A stretch of 36,210 bases of DNA from Planctomycetota bacterium (GTDB lineage: Bacteria; Planctomycetota; UBA1135; UBA2386), in assembly GCA_002684655.1 (NCBI GenBank), contig NYVR01000092.1:1-36210 (forward strand), given 5' to 3'. Under the pieces are notes generated by a model that saw nothing but the letters and a program-made list of their open reading frames with translations, had not been told where the DNA came from and searched no databases. Of the stretch, positions 1-6,758 are shown one piece after another; positions within the stretch are counted from its first letter, which is position 1, and every line of letters starts with the position of its first letter. The translations under genes and the position numbers were made by a program.

Positions 1-96
1 CGCCAACAGCGACTTGTGAGGAGACAAGACCTTACCGATGCCCGAGAGGCCGGACCCAATGAGTTGGTCGGTGGCGTCAAGGGAGTCTGTGGTCAT
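1..96 (-). CDS. 5' end of an unidentified minus-strand gene (runs off the left edge)
   Basis: Reading the minus strand from the ATG at 96 gives 32 open codons to the window edge, beginning MTTDSLDATDQLIGSGLSG. Third codon positions are mostly G or C, as in neighbouring genes, which favours real coding. The fragment is too short to name; a glycine-rich GSGLSGIGK stretch is visible but does not prove a nucleotide-binding loop. No Shine-Dalgarno sequence precedes the ATG. The gene would be divergent from the ABC importer beginning at 256 and would share its upstream region. It could also be a chance open frame. Confidence 0.42.
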   Translation of the reverse strand, partial: MTTDSLDATDQLIGSGLSGIGKVLSPHKSLLA

Positions 97-255
97 TGCG
101 AAGATAAGAACGCGGGCCGGTGCGAGCGATCACACCACACCAGCAAACGATAGCAAAGCGAGCACCGAGTCTGTCACCGCCGAGGCGCTTAGAGCACCCC
201 CCCTCAGCGCGAGCTCAACTGTCGAAACTCGCCAGAGATGTGCTCAACTTCTCAT
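97..255. other. Divergent intergenic region, no clear motif
   Basis: About 160 bp separates the left-edge minus-strand reading frame from the importer lipoprotein gene. It should hold promoters in both directions. I see no convincing -35/-10 pair, no strong hairpin and no riboswitch-like architecture. An in-frame upstream ATG at 238 would lengthen the lipoprotein by six residues, but this spoils a normal signal peptide, so it is counted as untranslated. Confidence 0.4.
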
Positions 256-1158
256 ATGCGAGCAACGCTTCAAATCGCCGCACCCGCCGTGTTCATCGCT
301 GCGCTCGCGTCATGCAGCGGCGCAGACGCCGAGTCCCCGACACTCCGGGTCTCTGGGATACCTGATAGCAGTGGCACCGAGATCGACGCGCTCGCGCGCG
401 CCGTAGAGTCGTATCTCGGCGGTGAGCTCGGCATGAAGGTCGAATACATCAACGCGACGAACTACGACGCAGCGGTCGCGATGATCGGCTCGAACAAGGT
501 CGACCTGGGTTGGTTCGGAGGCGTCACCGGCGTAGACGCCGTCGACGCGTGCAACGGCGAGGCGCGCATGATCGCGACGCGCGAGAAGGACCTCCAGTTC
601 AAGACCTACTTCATCGCGAACCGCGCGGTCGTGGACGCCGGCAAGGTCGGCCCCGTTGACAGCCTGGAGGCCCTCAAGCCGAAGCTGTCCAACCTAAGCT
701 TCACGTTCGGGAACCTGCGCTCGACGTCGGGCCATATCATGCCGCGGCATTTCATGACCGCTGCGGGCATCGACCTCGACAGCGGCGTCAGAGGCGGAGC
801 CAAGAACCAGGACAACCACACCATGACCCTGGACATGGTCGCCGACGGTCGCGTCGACGTCGGCGCGCTCAACTACACCAACTACGATGGCGCCAGCGAC
901 GAGAAGAAGAAGCAAGCGGTCAAGATCTATGAGACGCCGACCTACGTCGATTACTGCATGGTCGCTCGCGGCAGCCTCGGTGACGAGATGATCGCCAAGA
1001 TCCAGGCCGCGTTCACCCAGCTCGACGCCGCCAAGCCTGAGCACCGCGCGATGCTCAACGCGTTTAAGGCTGAGAAGTTCGTCGCGGCCGAGTCGTCGCA
1101 GTGGCAGATGGTCCGCGACGTGGTGAAGAGCCTCCAGGACAAGGGCCAGCTCAAGTAA
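256..1158 (+). CDS. PhnD-type ABC transporter substrate-binding lipoprotein (putative selenate/phosphonate-type oxyanion)
   Basis: This is the extracytoplasmic solute-binding component of an ABC importer, about 300 residues. Starting at the ATG at 256 gives a short signal peptide ending in the lipobox LASC, with Cys20 as the lipid-anchored residue. The mature chain has the PhnD/SsuA/transferrin-like fold signatures: a VDLGWFGGVTGV segment, QFKTYFIAN, a ligand-loop stretch STSGHIMP, and VGALNY. From memory these match the subfamily annotated as putative selenate ABC transporter binding proteins more closely than classical phosphonate PhnD. It is followed after 10 bp by the ATPase and then the permease, giving a complete importer. 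The substrate is inference; phosphonate, phosphite or another oxyanion remain possible. Confidence 0.87.
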   Translation: MRATLQIAAPAVFIAALASCSGADAESPTLRVSGIPDSSGTEIDALARAVESYLGGELGMKVEYINATNYDAAVAMIGSNKVDLGWFGGVTGVDAVDACNGEARMIATREKDLQFKTYFIANRAVVDAGKVGPVDSLEALKPKLSNLSFTFGNLRSTSGHIMPRHFMTAAGIDLDSGVRGGAKNQDNHTMTLDMVADGRVDVGALNYTNYDGASDEKKKQAVKIYETPTYVDYCMVARGSLGDEMIAKIQAAFTQLDAAKPEHRAMLNAFKAEKFVAAESSQWQMVRDVVKSLQDKGQLK

Positions 1159-1168
1159 CCTCCGGGTC

Positions 1169-1975
1169 GTGCCGACCTCGACGCCAGCCCACACCAACGA
1201 CGCCGCGCTGGCGCTGCGCGGAGTCACGGTCCGAGCAAGCGGCCGCGAGATCCTCTCGGACGTCGACCTCGCGGTCGCGTCGAACGAGCGCGTCGCGTTG
1301 ATCGGTCCTTCAGGGGCCGGCAAGACCACGCTGCTGCGCCTGCTGGGCGCGAGCCTCTGGGCCGATGAGGGCCGCGTAGACATACTCGGCACGGACCCGA
1401 GCGCGCAGCAAGGCGGCGCGCTCAGACGCCTCCGGGAACGAGTCGGGTTCCTGCGACAGCAGGACAACCTCGTCTTGCCCCTGCGGGTTGCCCACAACGT
1501 CCTGATGGGGCGGCTCGGAAGATGGTCGACGCTCCGCGCTGCGTGGAACTTGGTCTGGCCGACAGATCTAGATCGGGCGCGCGACGCGCTGCGACAGGTC
1601 GAGCTTGAGGATCGACTCTGGTCGCTGCCCGAGGAGCTCTCCGGTGGAGAACGCCAGCGCGTCGCGATCGCGAGGCTGCTCGTCCAGCGCCCCGACGTCG
1701 TGCTCGCCGACGAGCCCGTCAGCGCGCTCGACGTTCGGCTCGGCCGCGAAGTCGTTGACCTGCTGCTCGCGCTCGCCCGCGAGCAGGGCGCCGCCGCCGT
1801 CGTCAGCCTGCACAGCCTCGACCTCTTAGACCGCGGCTTCGACCGCGTCATCGCGCTGCGCGAAGGCCGCCTCGTCTGGCAAGGTAATGCGCGAGACCTC
1901 GACCCAGCTACGCTGCGCGACATATACGGCGCCGACTACGAGCGCCTCCTGGGCGAAGAGGCCGACGGGCGTTGA
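1169..1975 (+). CDS. ABC importer ATP-binding protein (PhnC-like)
   Basis: This 268-residue cytoplasmic ATPase powers the importer. It starts at GTG, ten bases after the binding-protein stop. It has every nucleotide-binding element in order: Walker A GPSGAGKTT near residue 49, a Q-loop (LRQQDNLVLPL), the signature LSGGERQRVAIARLL, Walker B VVLADEPVSALD, and the switch histidine in SLHSLDL. The RVAHNVLMGRLGRWSTLRA stretch is typical of the PhnC branch (PhnC proteins have NVLxGRLG). The gene overlaps the permease start by four bases (TTGA), indicating translational coupling. The family assignment is firm; the substrate follows from the binding protein only. Confidence 0.92.
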   Translation: MPTSTPAHTNDAALALRGVTVRASGREILSDVDLAVASNERVALIGPSGAGKTTLLRLLGASLWADEGRVDILGTDPSAQQGGALRRLRERVGFLRQQDNLVLPLRVAHNVLMGRLGRWSTLRAAWNLVWPTDLDRARDALRQVELEDRLWSLPEELSGGERQRVAIARLLVQRPDVVLADEPVSALDVRLGREVVDLLLALAREQGAAAVVSLHSLDLLDRGFDRVIALREGRLVWQGNARDLDPATLRDIYGADYERLLGEEADGR

Positions 1976-3642
1976 GCGAGGCGCGCGGCCACCGGCGACC
2001 TCGCAAAACGCGGCTCTGGCTCGCGCTGGGTGCAGCTGCGGTGCTCAGCTGCTGGGCGTTACCGTGGGACCTCAGCCACCTCGCGACCGCAGACGGATGG
2101 TCGGCGGCGTGGCGCCGAGTCGGCGCGTTCGCGACCGCGTTCACGCCGCCAGACCTCTCCGGATCGACGATCGAGTTGGCCTGGCAGCTCGCCACACAGA
2201 CCTTAGCGATCGCCGTTCTCGGCGTCGGGATTGGGTTCGTGTGCGCCTATCCGCTGGCCTTGCTGTCGACGCGAGCGGTCCTCGAAGACGGCTGCCGGCG
2301 CCGCAGCGTCAGCCGCCAAGTCGTGCGCGAAGGCAGCCGCTTACTCCTCGACACGCTCCGCGGCGTACCGGACTTCGCGTGGGCGCTCGTGCTGCTGACG
2401 ATCTTCGGCGCGACCGCGATCACCGCCGTGCTCGCCATCGCGGTGCACGTCGCGGGCATCCTCGGCAAAATCTTGAGCGAGCTGTGGGACAGTGTCCCCC
2501 AGCGACAGTACGAGGCGCTTCGGGGATCTGGTGCAGGCCGGTTGCAGATCCTCCTCTACGGCATCCAGCCGCTCGCCGGCCGCAGCATGCTCTCCTTCGG
2601 ATTGATGCGCTTCGAGTGTGCCGTGCGCAACGCGTCGGTCATCGGCGCCGTCTGCGGCGCCGGCCTCGGCGGCGCGATCCTCCAAGAGATCGGCTACGAC
2701 AACAAGCAGCGCGCCGTGACGCTGCTGCTCGCCACGCTCGCGTTGACGGTCGGCGCGGACCTCGCGAGCAACGCCGTGCGGCGCCTGCTGCAGAGAGAGC
2801 GCGCCGCGACGCTCCGCCAGGCCCGAACGCGGCGGCAGCTCGTAGCCATAGGCGTCTCGGCGGCGGTCGCCCTGAGCGTGTACGCGATCCGAGCGCCGAT
2901 CGCTGGACTCGGCGCCGAGTTCGCGCGCCTCGACACCCGCTTCCTACGCGAGAGATACGGTCAGCTCCTCGTCCCTGACCTGAGCGGCGCGACGCTGCTA
3001 GAGGCCGCAGGCGGGGCAGTTGTCCCGCTGGCGATGGCGGTGCTGGCGACCGCTGCGGCGTGCCTGCTCGCGGCGTGCATGTCTTGGTGTGGCTCCGGGA
3101 CGTTCCAACTTCACAGCCAACGGTTCGCGCCGGCGAGGACCTCGACCGGTCAGCGGGCGCTGCGGACGGCGCTGATGGGCGCGACGCGCCTCGCCGCGAC
3201 GGTCCTGCGCGGGGTGCCCGAGGTCGCGTGGGTGTGGGTGCTCTCCTTGTTCTTCTTGCCCGGCATCGAGGCCGCGGTCGGCGCGATGCTGCTGCACAGC
3301 GCTGGGATCCTGTCGCGAGTCTTCACCGAGACCGTCGACAACGTCCCCTACCAGGCGCTCGAGCGGAGCGGCGCGCCGAGCCGCGGGACGGCGTTCGTCT
3401 ATGCAGCGGTCCCGCGCAGCTGGCGCGAGTGGCGCAGCTACGCGCTGTTCCAGTTCGAGTCCAACGTGCGCGCCGGCGTAGTGCTCGGCATCGTCGGCGT
3501 CGGCGGGATCGGGTTCTTGTTCCGCCGTGCGCTCCAGCACGGCTCGATGGAGCGCGCGTCGACGTTCCTGCTCGCGACCATCGTGCTGACGGTGTCCATC
3601 GACCGGATCTCTCGGCGCCTCTCCCGAAGTCCGCGCTGCTAA
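1972..3642 (+). CDS. Fused double PhnE-like ABC transporter permease
   Basis: This is an integral membrane permease of 556 residues, about twice the length of a single PhnE. It begins at TTG, sharing bases with the ATPase stop codon. Two homologous halves can be read. Each has an RGVP-(D/E)-x-AW segment (LRGVPDFAWALVLL and LRGVPEVAWVWVLS), then an AGIL(G/S) plus EAA-type coupling loop (SVPQRQYEALRGSGA and NVPYQALERSGA), then a FE-x-x-VR-x-(A/G) segment. The order TM block, coupling loop, TM block is therefore repeated in one chain, so a monomer could supply both transmembrane halves of the transporter. Binding protein, ATPase and permease lie on one strand and look like one operon. Confidence 0.9.
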   Translation: MSEARGHRRPRKTRLWLALGAAAVLSCWALPWDLSHLATADGWSAAWRRVGAFATAFTPPDLSGSTIELAWQLATQTLAIAVLGVGIGFVCAYPLALLSTRAVLEDGCRRRSVSRQVVREGSRLLLDTLRGVPDFAWALVLLTIFGATAITAVLAIAVHVAGILGKILSELWDSVPQRQYEALRGSGAGRLQILLYGIQPLAGRSMLSFGLMRFECAVRNASVIGAVCGAGLGGAILQEIGYDNKQRAVTLLLATLALTVGADLASNAVRRLLQRERAATLRQARTRRQLVAIGVSAAVALSVYAIRAPIAGLGAEFARLDTRFLRERYGQLLVPDLSGATLLEAAGGAVVPLAMAVLATAAACLLAACMSWCGSGTFQLHSQRFAPARTSTGQRALRTALMGATRLAATVLRGVPEVAWVWVLSLFFLPGIEAAVGAMLLHSAGILSRVFTETVDNVPYQALERSGAPSRGTAFVYAAVPRSWREWRSYALFQFESNVRAGVVLGIVGVGGIGFLFRRALQHGSMERASTFLLATIVLTVSIDRISRRLSRSPRC

Positions 3643-3644
3643 AG

Positions 3645-3667
3645 CCCCGGTCCGCAGTAGACCGGGG
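3645..3667. terminator. Hairpin between convergent operons, probable bidirectional terminator
   Basis: A perfect 8-bp GC-rich stem (CCCCGGTC / GACCGGGG) with a 7-nt loop lies three bases after the permease stop codon and upstream of the carboxylase operon end at 3716. No T-run follows on either strand, so efficient intrinsic termination is uncertain; the position between convergent genes supports the call. Confidence 0.55.
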
Positions 3668-3715
3668 AGGCGCGGCGAAGCCTCCAGGACTGGCCGGAGC
3701 AGGGGCAGCTGCGCG

Positions 3716-4225
3716 CTAGTCCTCCGAAGGCTCGACGACGATCAGCGCGGCGCCCTGATCCACCGTCGCGCCAGGCTCGGTCGTCACGGACTGCACGACG
3801 CCGGCGACGCCGGCAGAGAGCTTGTGCTCCATCTTCATCGCCGAGACCACGACCAACGTCTGCTCGGCGTCGACAGCGTCGCCAGGCGCGCATGACACCT
3901 CCAGCACGGTGCCGGTCATCGGCGCACGCACCGTCCCGTCGCCTCCAGCCCCTCCTGCGCCGCCGCGGCGCTGCGGCGCCTCGAGCGCGTGCGTGCGGCC
4001 ATCGACGCGGACCATGTAGGACTGCTGGTTACCGGCGCCGCGCGCGACGCCGACCTTACCGCCGTCGCCGCGCTGGCGCAGCTGCACGCCGCCGTCGGGG
4101 AGCGCGCGCGCATCGTATTCATAGGCGTTGTCGCCGACGCGCACGCGGAAGAGGTCGCCTTCGACGCGCTCAACCTGGACGCTGACGGACTCGCCGTCGC
4201 GCATGAACTCGCGAGAGAGCTTCAT
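3716..4225 (-). CDS. Biotin carboxyl carrier subunit of an acyl-CoA carboxylase
   Basis: This 169-residue protein carries the biotinyl domain at its C terminus, with the canonical biotin lysine in VSAMKMEHK and the preceding MTGTVLEV...GDAVDAEQTL fold signature. The N-terminal half (residues 1-75, VSVQVERVEGDLFRVRVGD and QQSYMVRVDGRTHALE) resembles the BT/hammerhead region that lies between biotin carboxylase and carrier domains in propionyl- and methylcrotonyl-CoA carboxylase alpha chains. A Gly/Ala-rich linker (RRGGAGGAGG) separates the two. The ATG overlaps the stop of the biotin carboxylase gene as ATGA, so the two proteins are probably made in equal amounts. An upstream in-frame start exists but would lie inside the neighbouring gene. 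Confidence 0.9.
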   Translation of the reverse strand: MKLSREFMRDGESVSVQVERVEGDLFRVRVGDNAYEYDARALPDGGVQLRQRGDGGKVGVARGAGNQQSYMVRVDGRTHALEAPQRRGGAGGAGGDGTVRAPMTGTVLEVSCAPGDAVDAEQTLVVVSAMKMEHKLSAGVAGVVQSVTTEPGATVDQGAALIVVEPSED

Positions 4226-5763
4226 CGGGTCACCTCGAAGAGTCGGAAGCCGCTGAGGTCCTGCCACGCCTGCGTCGATCCGGCGCCCGAAGCGCCCGCG
4301 CCCGACGGCGAGGACGATCCGCCGCCCGACGATCTCTGCAGAGCCTGGCACAACACCGCCGCGGCCAACGCGTGGTCGTCCGGGGTGTCCTGCGGACCTT
4401 CGGCCAGCTCAGGGCGCTTGGCCAGCATGTCGGTGTGGATCGCCGCCGTGCGGAAGGCCTCGTCGTCGACGACACGGCGGAGGAAGTCAACGTTGGTCGG
4501 GATACCGAGGTACGCCGTGTTCTTCAGCGCCTCACTGAGACGTTCACACGCGGTCGCGCGGTCCGGACCCCAGACGACCAGCTTGGCGAGCATCGAGTCG
4601 TAGAACGGCGGCACCTCCCAGCCCGAGTAGACGCCGCTGTCGACGCGGATGCCCGGCCCGCTCGGCTCGTGCACCAGCTCCAGCACGCCCGCTGCTGGGA
4701 TGTACCCCTGCTCAGGGGACTCCGCGCAGATGCGCGCCTCGATCGAATGCCCCCGCGGCGTCAGGTCCTTCCCAGCGAGGGCCTCTTCGAGCTTGCCGCC
4801 GGCGGCGACGTGCAGCTGCAGGTGTACGAGGTCCACGCCCGTCACGAACTCCGTGACCGGGTGCTCGACCTGGAGGCGCGTGTTGACCTCCAAGAAATAA
4901 AAGTTGCCGGCGTCGTCGACCAGGAACTCGCAGGTGCCGGCGTTGTCGTAGCCCACGCGCTTGGCGAGCGCGACGGCCGCGTCGCCCATCTTGTTGCGCA
5001 GCGCGTCGCCGACCACGGCAGACGGCGCCTCTTCGAGCACCTTCTGGTGACGACGCTGCACCGAGCACTCGCGCTCGTGCAGGGAGACCGCGTGGCCGTG
5101 CTGGTCGGCGATGAACTGAATCTCGATGTGGCGCGCCGGGAACACCGCGCGCTCCACGATCATCCGGTCGTCACCGAACGACTCCTTGGCCTCGCGTCGT
5201 CCCGCAGCGATCGCCTCGGCGAGGTCCTCTTCGCGCTCGACGCGGCGCATGCCGCGGCCACCGCCGCCCGCGCTCGCCTTGACCATGACCGGCATGCCGA
5301 TCTCCTTGGCGACCGCGATCAAACCGTCATCGCCGAGGTCTTGTTCGGTGCCGGGGATCACCGGCACGCCCGCGGCGACCGCCTCCTCGCGCGCGGCCTT
5401 CTTGCCGCCGAGACGGTCCATCGCCGCGGCGTTCGGGCCGACGAACACCAAGCCCGCCTCCTTGACGGCGCGCGCGAACGCGCTGTTCTCGCTGAGGAAT
5501 CCGTAGCCAGGGTGGATCGCCTCGGCGCCGGTCTCCGCAGCAGCGGCGAGCACCTTCTCAATATCGAGATAGCTCTCGGCCGCGGTGTTGCCGCCGAGCG
5601 CGACCGCGTGGTCCGCCGCGAGCACGTGCGCGCACTTTGCGTCGGCGTCGCTGTGCACCGCGACCGACTCGATGCCGAGCTCACGGAGGCCGCGCATCAC
5701 GCGCAGCGCGATCTCGCCGCGGTTGGCGACCAAGACGCGTCGGAAGAGTGGTGAAACTGCCAT
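4222..5763 (-). CDS. accC: Biotin carboxylase subunit of acetyl/propionyl-CoA-type carboxylase
   Basis: ATP-dependent carboxylation of the biotin on the partner carrier protein is the expected reaction. The chain is 513 residues from ATG at 5763 (MAVSPLFRRVLVANRGEIA), longer than the roughly 450 of a plain AccC. Visible motifs are ANRGEIALRVMR, HPGYGFLSEN, the ATP-grasp glycine loop KASAGGGGRGMR, HIEIQFIADQHG, ERECSVQRRHQKV, and FLEVNTRLQVEHPVTE with catalytic Glu and Arg. After residue about 445 comes a low-complexity SGGGSSSPSGAGASGAGS linker, then a short WQDLSGFRLFEVTR end that looks like the beginning of a BT domain continued by the next gene. No carboxyltransferase gene is in the window. 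Confidence 0.94.
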   Translation of the reverse strand: MAVSPLFRRVLVANRGEIALRVMRGLRELGIESVAVHSDADAKCAHVLAADHAVALGGNTAAESYLDIEKVLAAAAETGAEAIHPGYGFLSENSAFARAVKEAGLVFVGPNAAAMDRLGGKKAAREEAVAAGVPVIPGTEQDLGDDGLIAVAKEIGMPVMVKASAGGGGRGMRRVEREEDLAEAIAAGRREAKESFGDDRMIVERAVFPARHIEIQFIADQHGHAVSLHERECSVQRRHQKVLEEAPSAVVGDALRNKMGDAAVALAKRVGYDNAGTCEFLVDDAGNFYFLEVNTRLQVEHPVTEFVTGVDLVHLQLHVAAGGKLEEALAGKDLTPRGHSIEARICAESPEQGYIPAAGVLELVHEPSGPGIRVDSGVYSGWEVPPFYDSMLAKLVVWGPDRATACERLSEALKNTAYLGIPTNVDFLRRVVDDEAFRTAAIHTDMLAKRPELAEGPQDTPDDHALAAAVLCQALQRSSGGGSSSPSGAGASGAGSTQAWQDLSGFRLFEVTR

Positions 5764-5875
5764 CGGGGCAAGCACGATAGCGCCCCAGCCGTGGCGCGCC
5801 GACTATTTGTCGGCGCGACGCCGCGCAGCGCCCGCCTTTTCGAGCAAGCCAGCCGCGCGATGCTCGGTCGCTAGC

Positions 5876-5904
5876 TGGGCAACCAACCGCGGCTGTCCTA
5901 TACC
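5876..5904 (+). promoter_or_regulatory. Putative bolA promoter (TGGGCA - 17 nt - TATACC)
   Basis: A -10-like TATACC (5899-5904) ends six bases before the bolA ATG, and TGGGCA (5876-5881) lies 17 nt upstream of it. If transcription begins at the usual distance, the mRNA would start at or next to the ATG, giving a leaderless transcript. No Shine-Dalgarno sequence is present, which agrees. The remaining bases from 5764 to 5875 hold nothing else I can recognise. Confidence 0.4.
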
Positions 5905-5910
5905 TTCGGC

Positions 5911-6198
5911 ATGAACGACGACGTCCAAGGCCCCGTCGCGACCGAGCTGACCAAGCGGCTCGAGGCAGCTCTCGCGCCGAGCGACATGCTCCTGCAGAAC
6001 GAAAGCCACCAGCACGCGGGGCACGCCGGACACGACGGCTCCGGAGAGAGCCACTTTGCGGTCACCATCGTCAGCGACGCCTTCTCTGGACTCAATCGAC
6101 TCCAGCGCCAGCGGCTGGTCTTCCAAGCCGTCGGCGACCTTATGCAGCAACGCGTTCACGCGCTGCGAATCCAGGCGGTGGCCCCCGGCGAGGCCTGA
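5911..6198 (+). CDS. bolA: BolA family protein
   Basis: This 95-residue cytoplasmic protein has the BolA signature throughout: an N-terminal helix (TKRLEAALAPSDMLLQNES), the helix-turn region HQHAGHAGHDGSGESHFAVTIVS, and RLVFQAVGDLMQQRVHALRIQA. The conserved pieces are the NES...H start, the ESHF strand, and the terminal HALRI. BolA proteins partner monothiol glutaredoxins through a bound Fe-S cluster; the His-rich loop (HQHAGHAGH) is suited to metal or cluster binding. No glutaredoxin gene adjoins it. It is followed after 54 bp by a small membrane protein on the same strand, possibly co-transcribed. Family assignment is firm; its precise regulatory target is unknown. Confidence 0.92.
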   Translation: MNDDVQGPVATELTKRLEAALAPSDMLLQNESHQHAGHAGHDGSGESHFAVTIVSDAFSGLNRLQRQRLVFQAVGDLMQQRVHALRIQAVAPGEA

Positions 6199-6252
6199 CC
6201 TGCTAGCGACCGCGAACTTGCTGCGCACCGTAGCTTGTCCTGAGGCTTTCTG

Positions 6253-6708
6253 ATGACCGAACCACCCGCAGACCCTGACCTGAACCCGCGCGAGCCCGAG
6301 AGCGAGCTCCTGGGCAAGATCGCGCGCGGCGCGCTGTTCTGCAGCCGGGTGGTGCTCGTAGTCGCCGGCGTCGTCGCGGTCCTCTACGGCCTCAAGCGGA
6401 CCCTGACCACGGGCAGCGCGTGGACACTTGGCGGCTTCGAGTGGCGCGAGTCCCCCTCGGCCAGCGGCGCCGTCTGGCTTACTCTGGGTCTGCCGCTGGC
6501 GCTGCCTGCCGACGTCATGCTGCGGCGCAGCGTGCGCCAAGTCGCGCTGCTGAGCGTATCCGTCGCCCTTTGGTTCCTGCCCGTCGCGCTGGGCGACGAC
6601 AGCGACTACGGCTACATCCTGCGCATCTTCGCGACGCTGGTCGCGTTCTTGAGCTTGGCCGTGTGGCGCACGCTTTGGCGCCTGGGCGACACGGGCTTGC
6701 CCCGCTAG
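6253..6708 (+). CDS. Small multipass membrane protein of unknown function
   Basis: This 151-residue protein is not recognised. After an acidic, proline-rich cytoplasmic-looking N terminus (TEPPADPDLNPREPESE) four hydrophobic stretches can be read: around residues 25-45 (VVLVVAGVVAVLYGL), 72-88 (VWLTLGLPLALPADVML), 95-114 (VALLSVSVALWFLPVALG) and 118-140 (YILRIFATLVAFLSLAVW). No catalytic motif is visible. It sits between bolA and the large secreted metallopeptidase-like gene on the same strand. The ATG at 6253 immediately follows a short spacer, with no clear ribosome-binding site. Confidence 0.75.
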   Translation: MTEPPADPDLNPREPESELLGKIARGALFCSRVVLVVAGVVAVLYGLKRTLTTGSAWTLGGFEWRESPSASGAVWLTLGLPLALPADVMLRRSVRQVALLSVSVALWFLPVALGDDSDYGYILRIFATLVAFLSLAVWRTLWRLGDTGLPR

Positions 6709-6758
6709 GCCCAGGCCCCGACGCTATAGGAGACACGTCCACGCAGTCCCGCTCCTCC

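Noticed and set aside
694-1923. 409-codon minus-strand open frame opposite the binding protein and ATPase
   Set aside because: It covers parts of two genes with intact motifs, and its Ser/Arg-rich translation has no domain.
3645-3667. A riboswitch or regulatory RNA at the importer end
   Set aside because: A single simple stem-loop after a stop codon between convergent genes is better explained as a terminator.
4372-5754. Long plus-strand open frame (460 codons) antisense to biotin carboxylase
   Set aside because: It mirrors the codon periodicity of a GC-rich gene whose motifs are unmistakable on the minus strand; its own translation has no recognisable domain.
5803-6540. 245-codon minus-strand open frame opposite bolA
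   Set aside because: BolA motifs on the plus strand are complete; the antisense product is a shadow.
6420-6758. Extended N terminus of the metallopeptidase-like protein
   Set aside because: The extension overlaps the small membrane protein in another frame and is Arg-rich; the ATG at 6759 gives a proper signal peptide.
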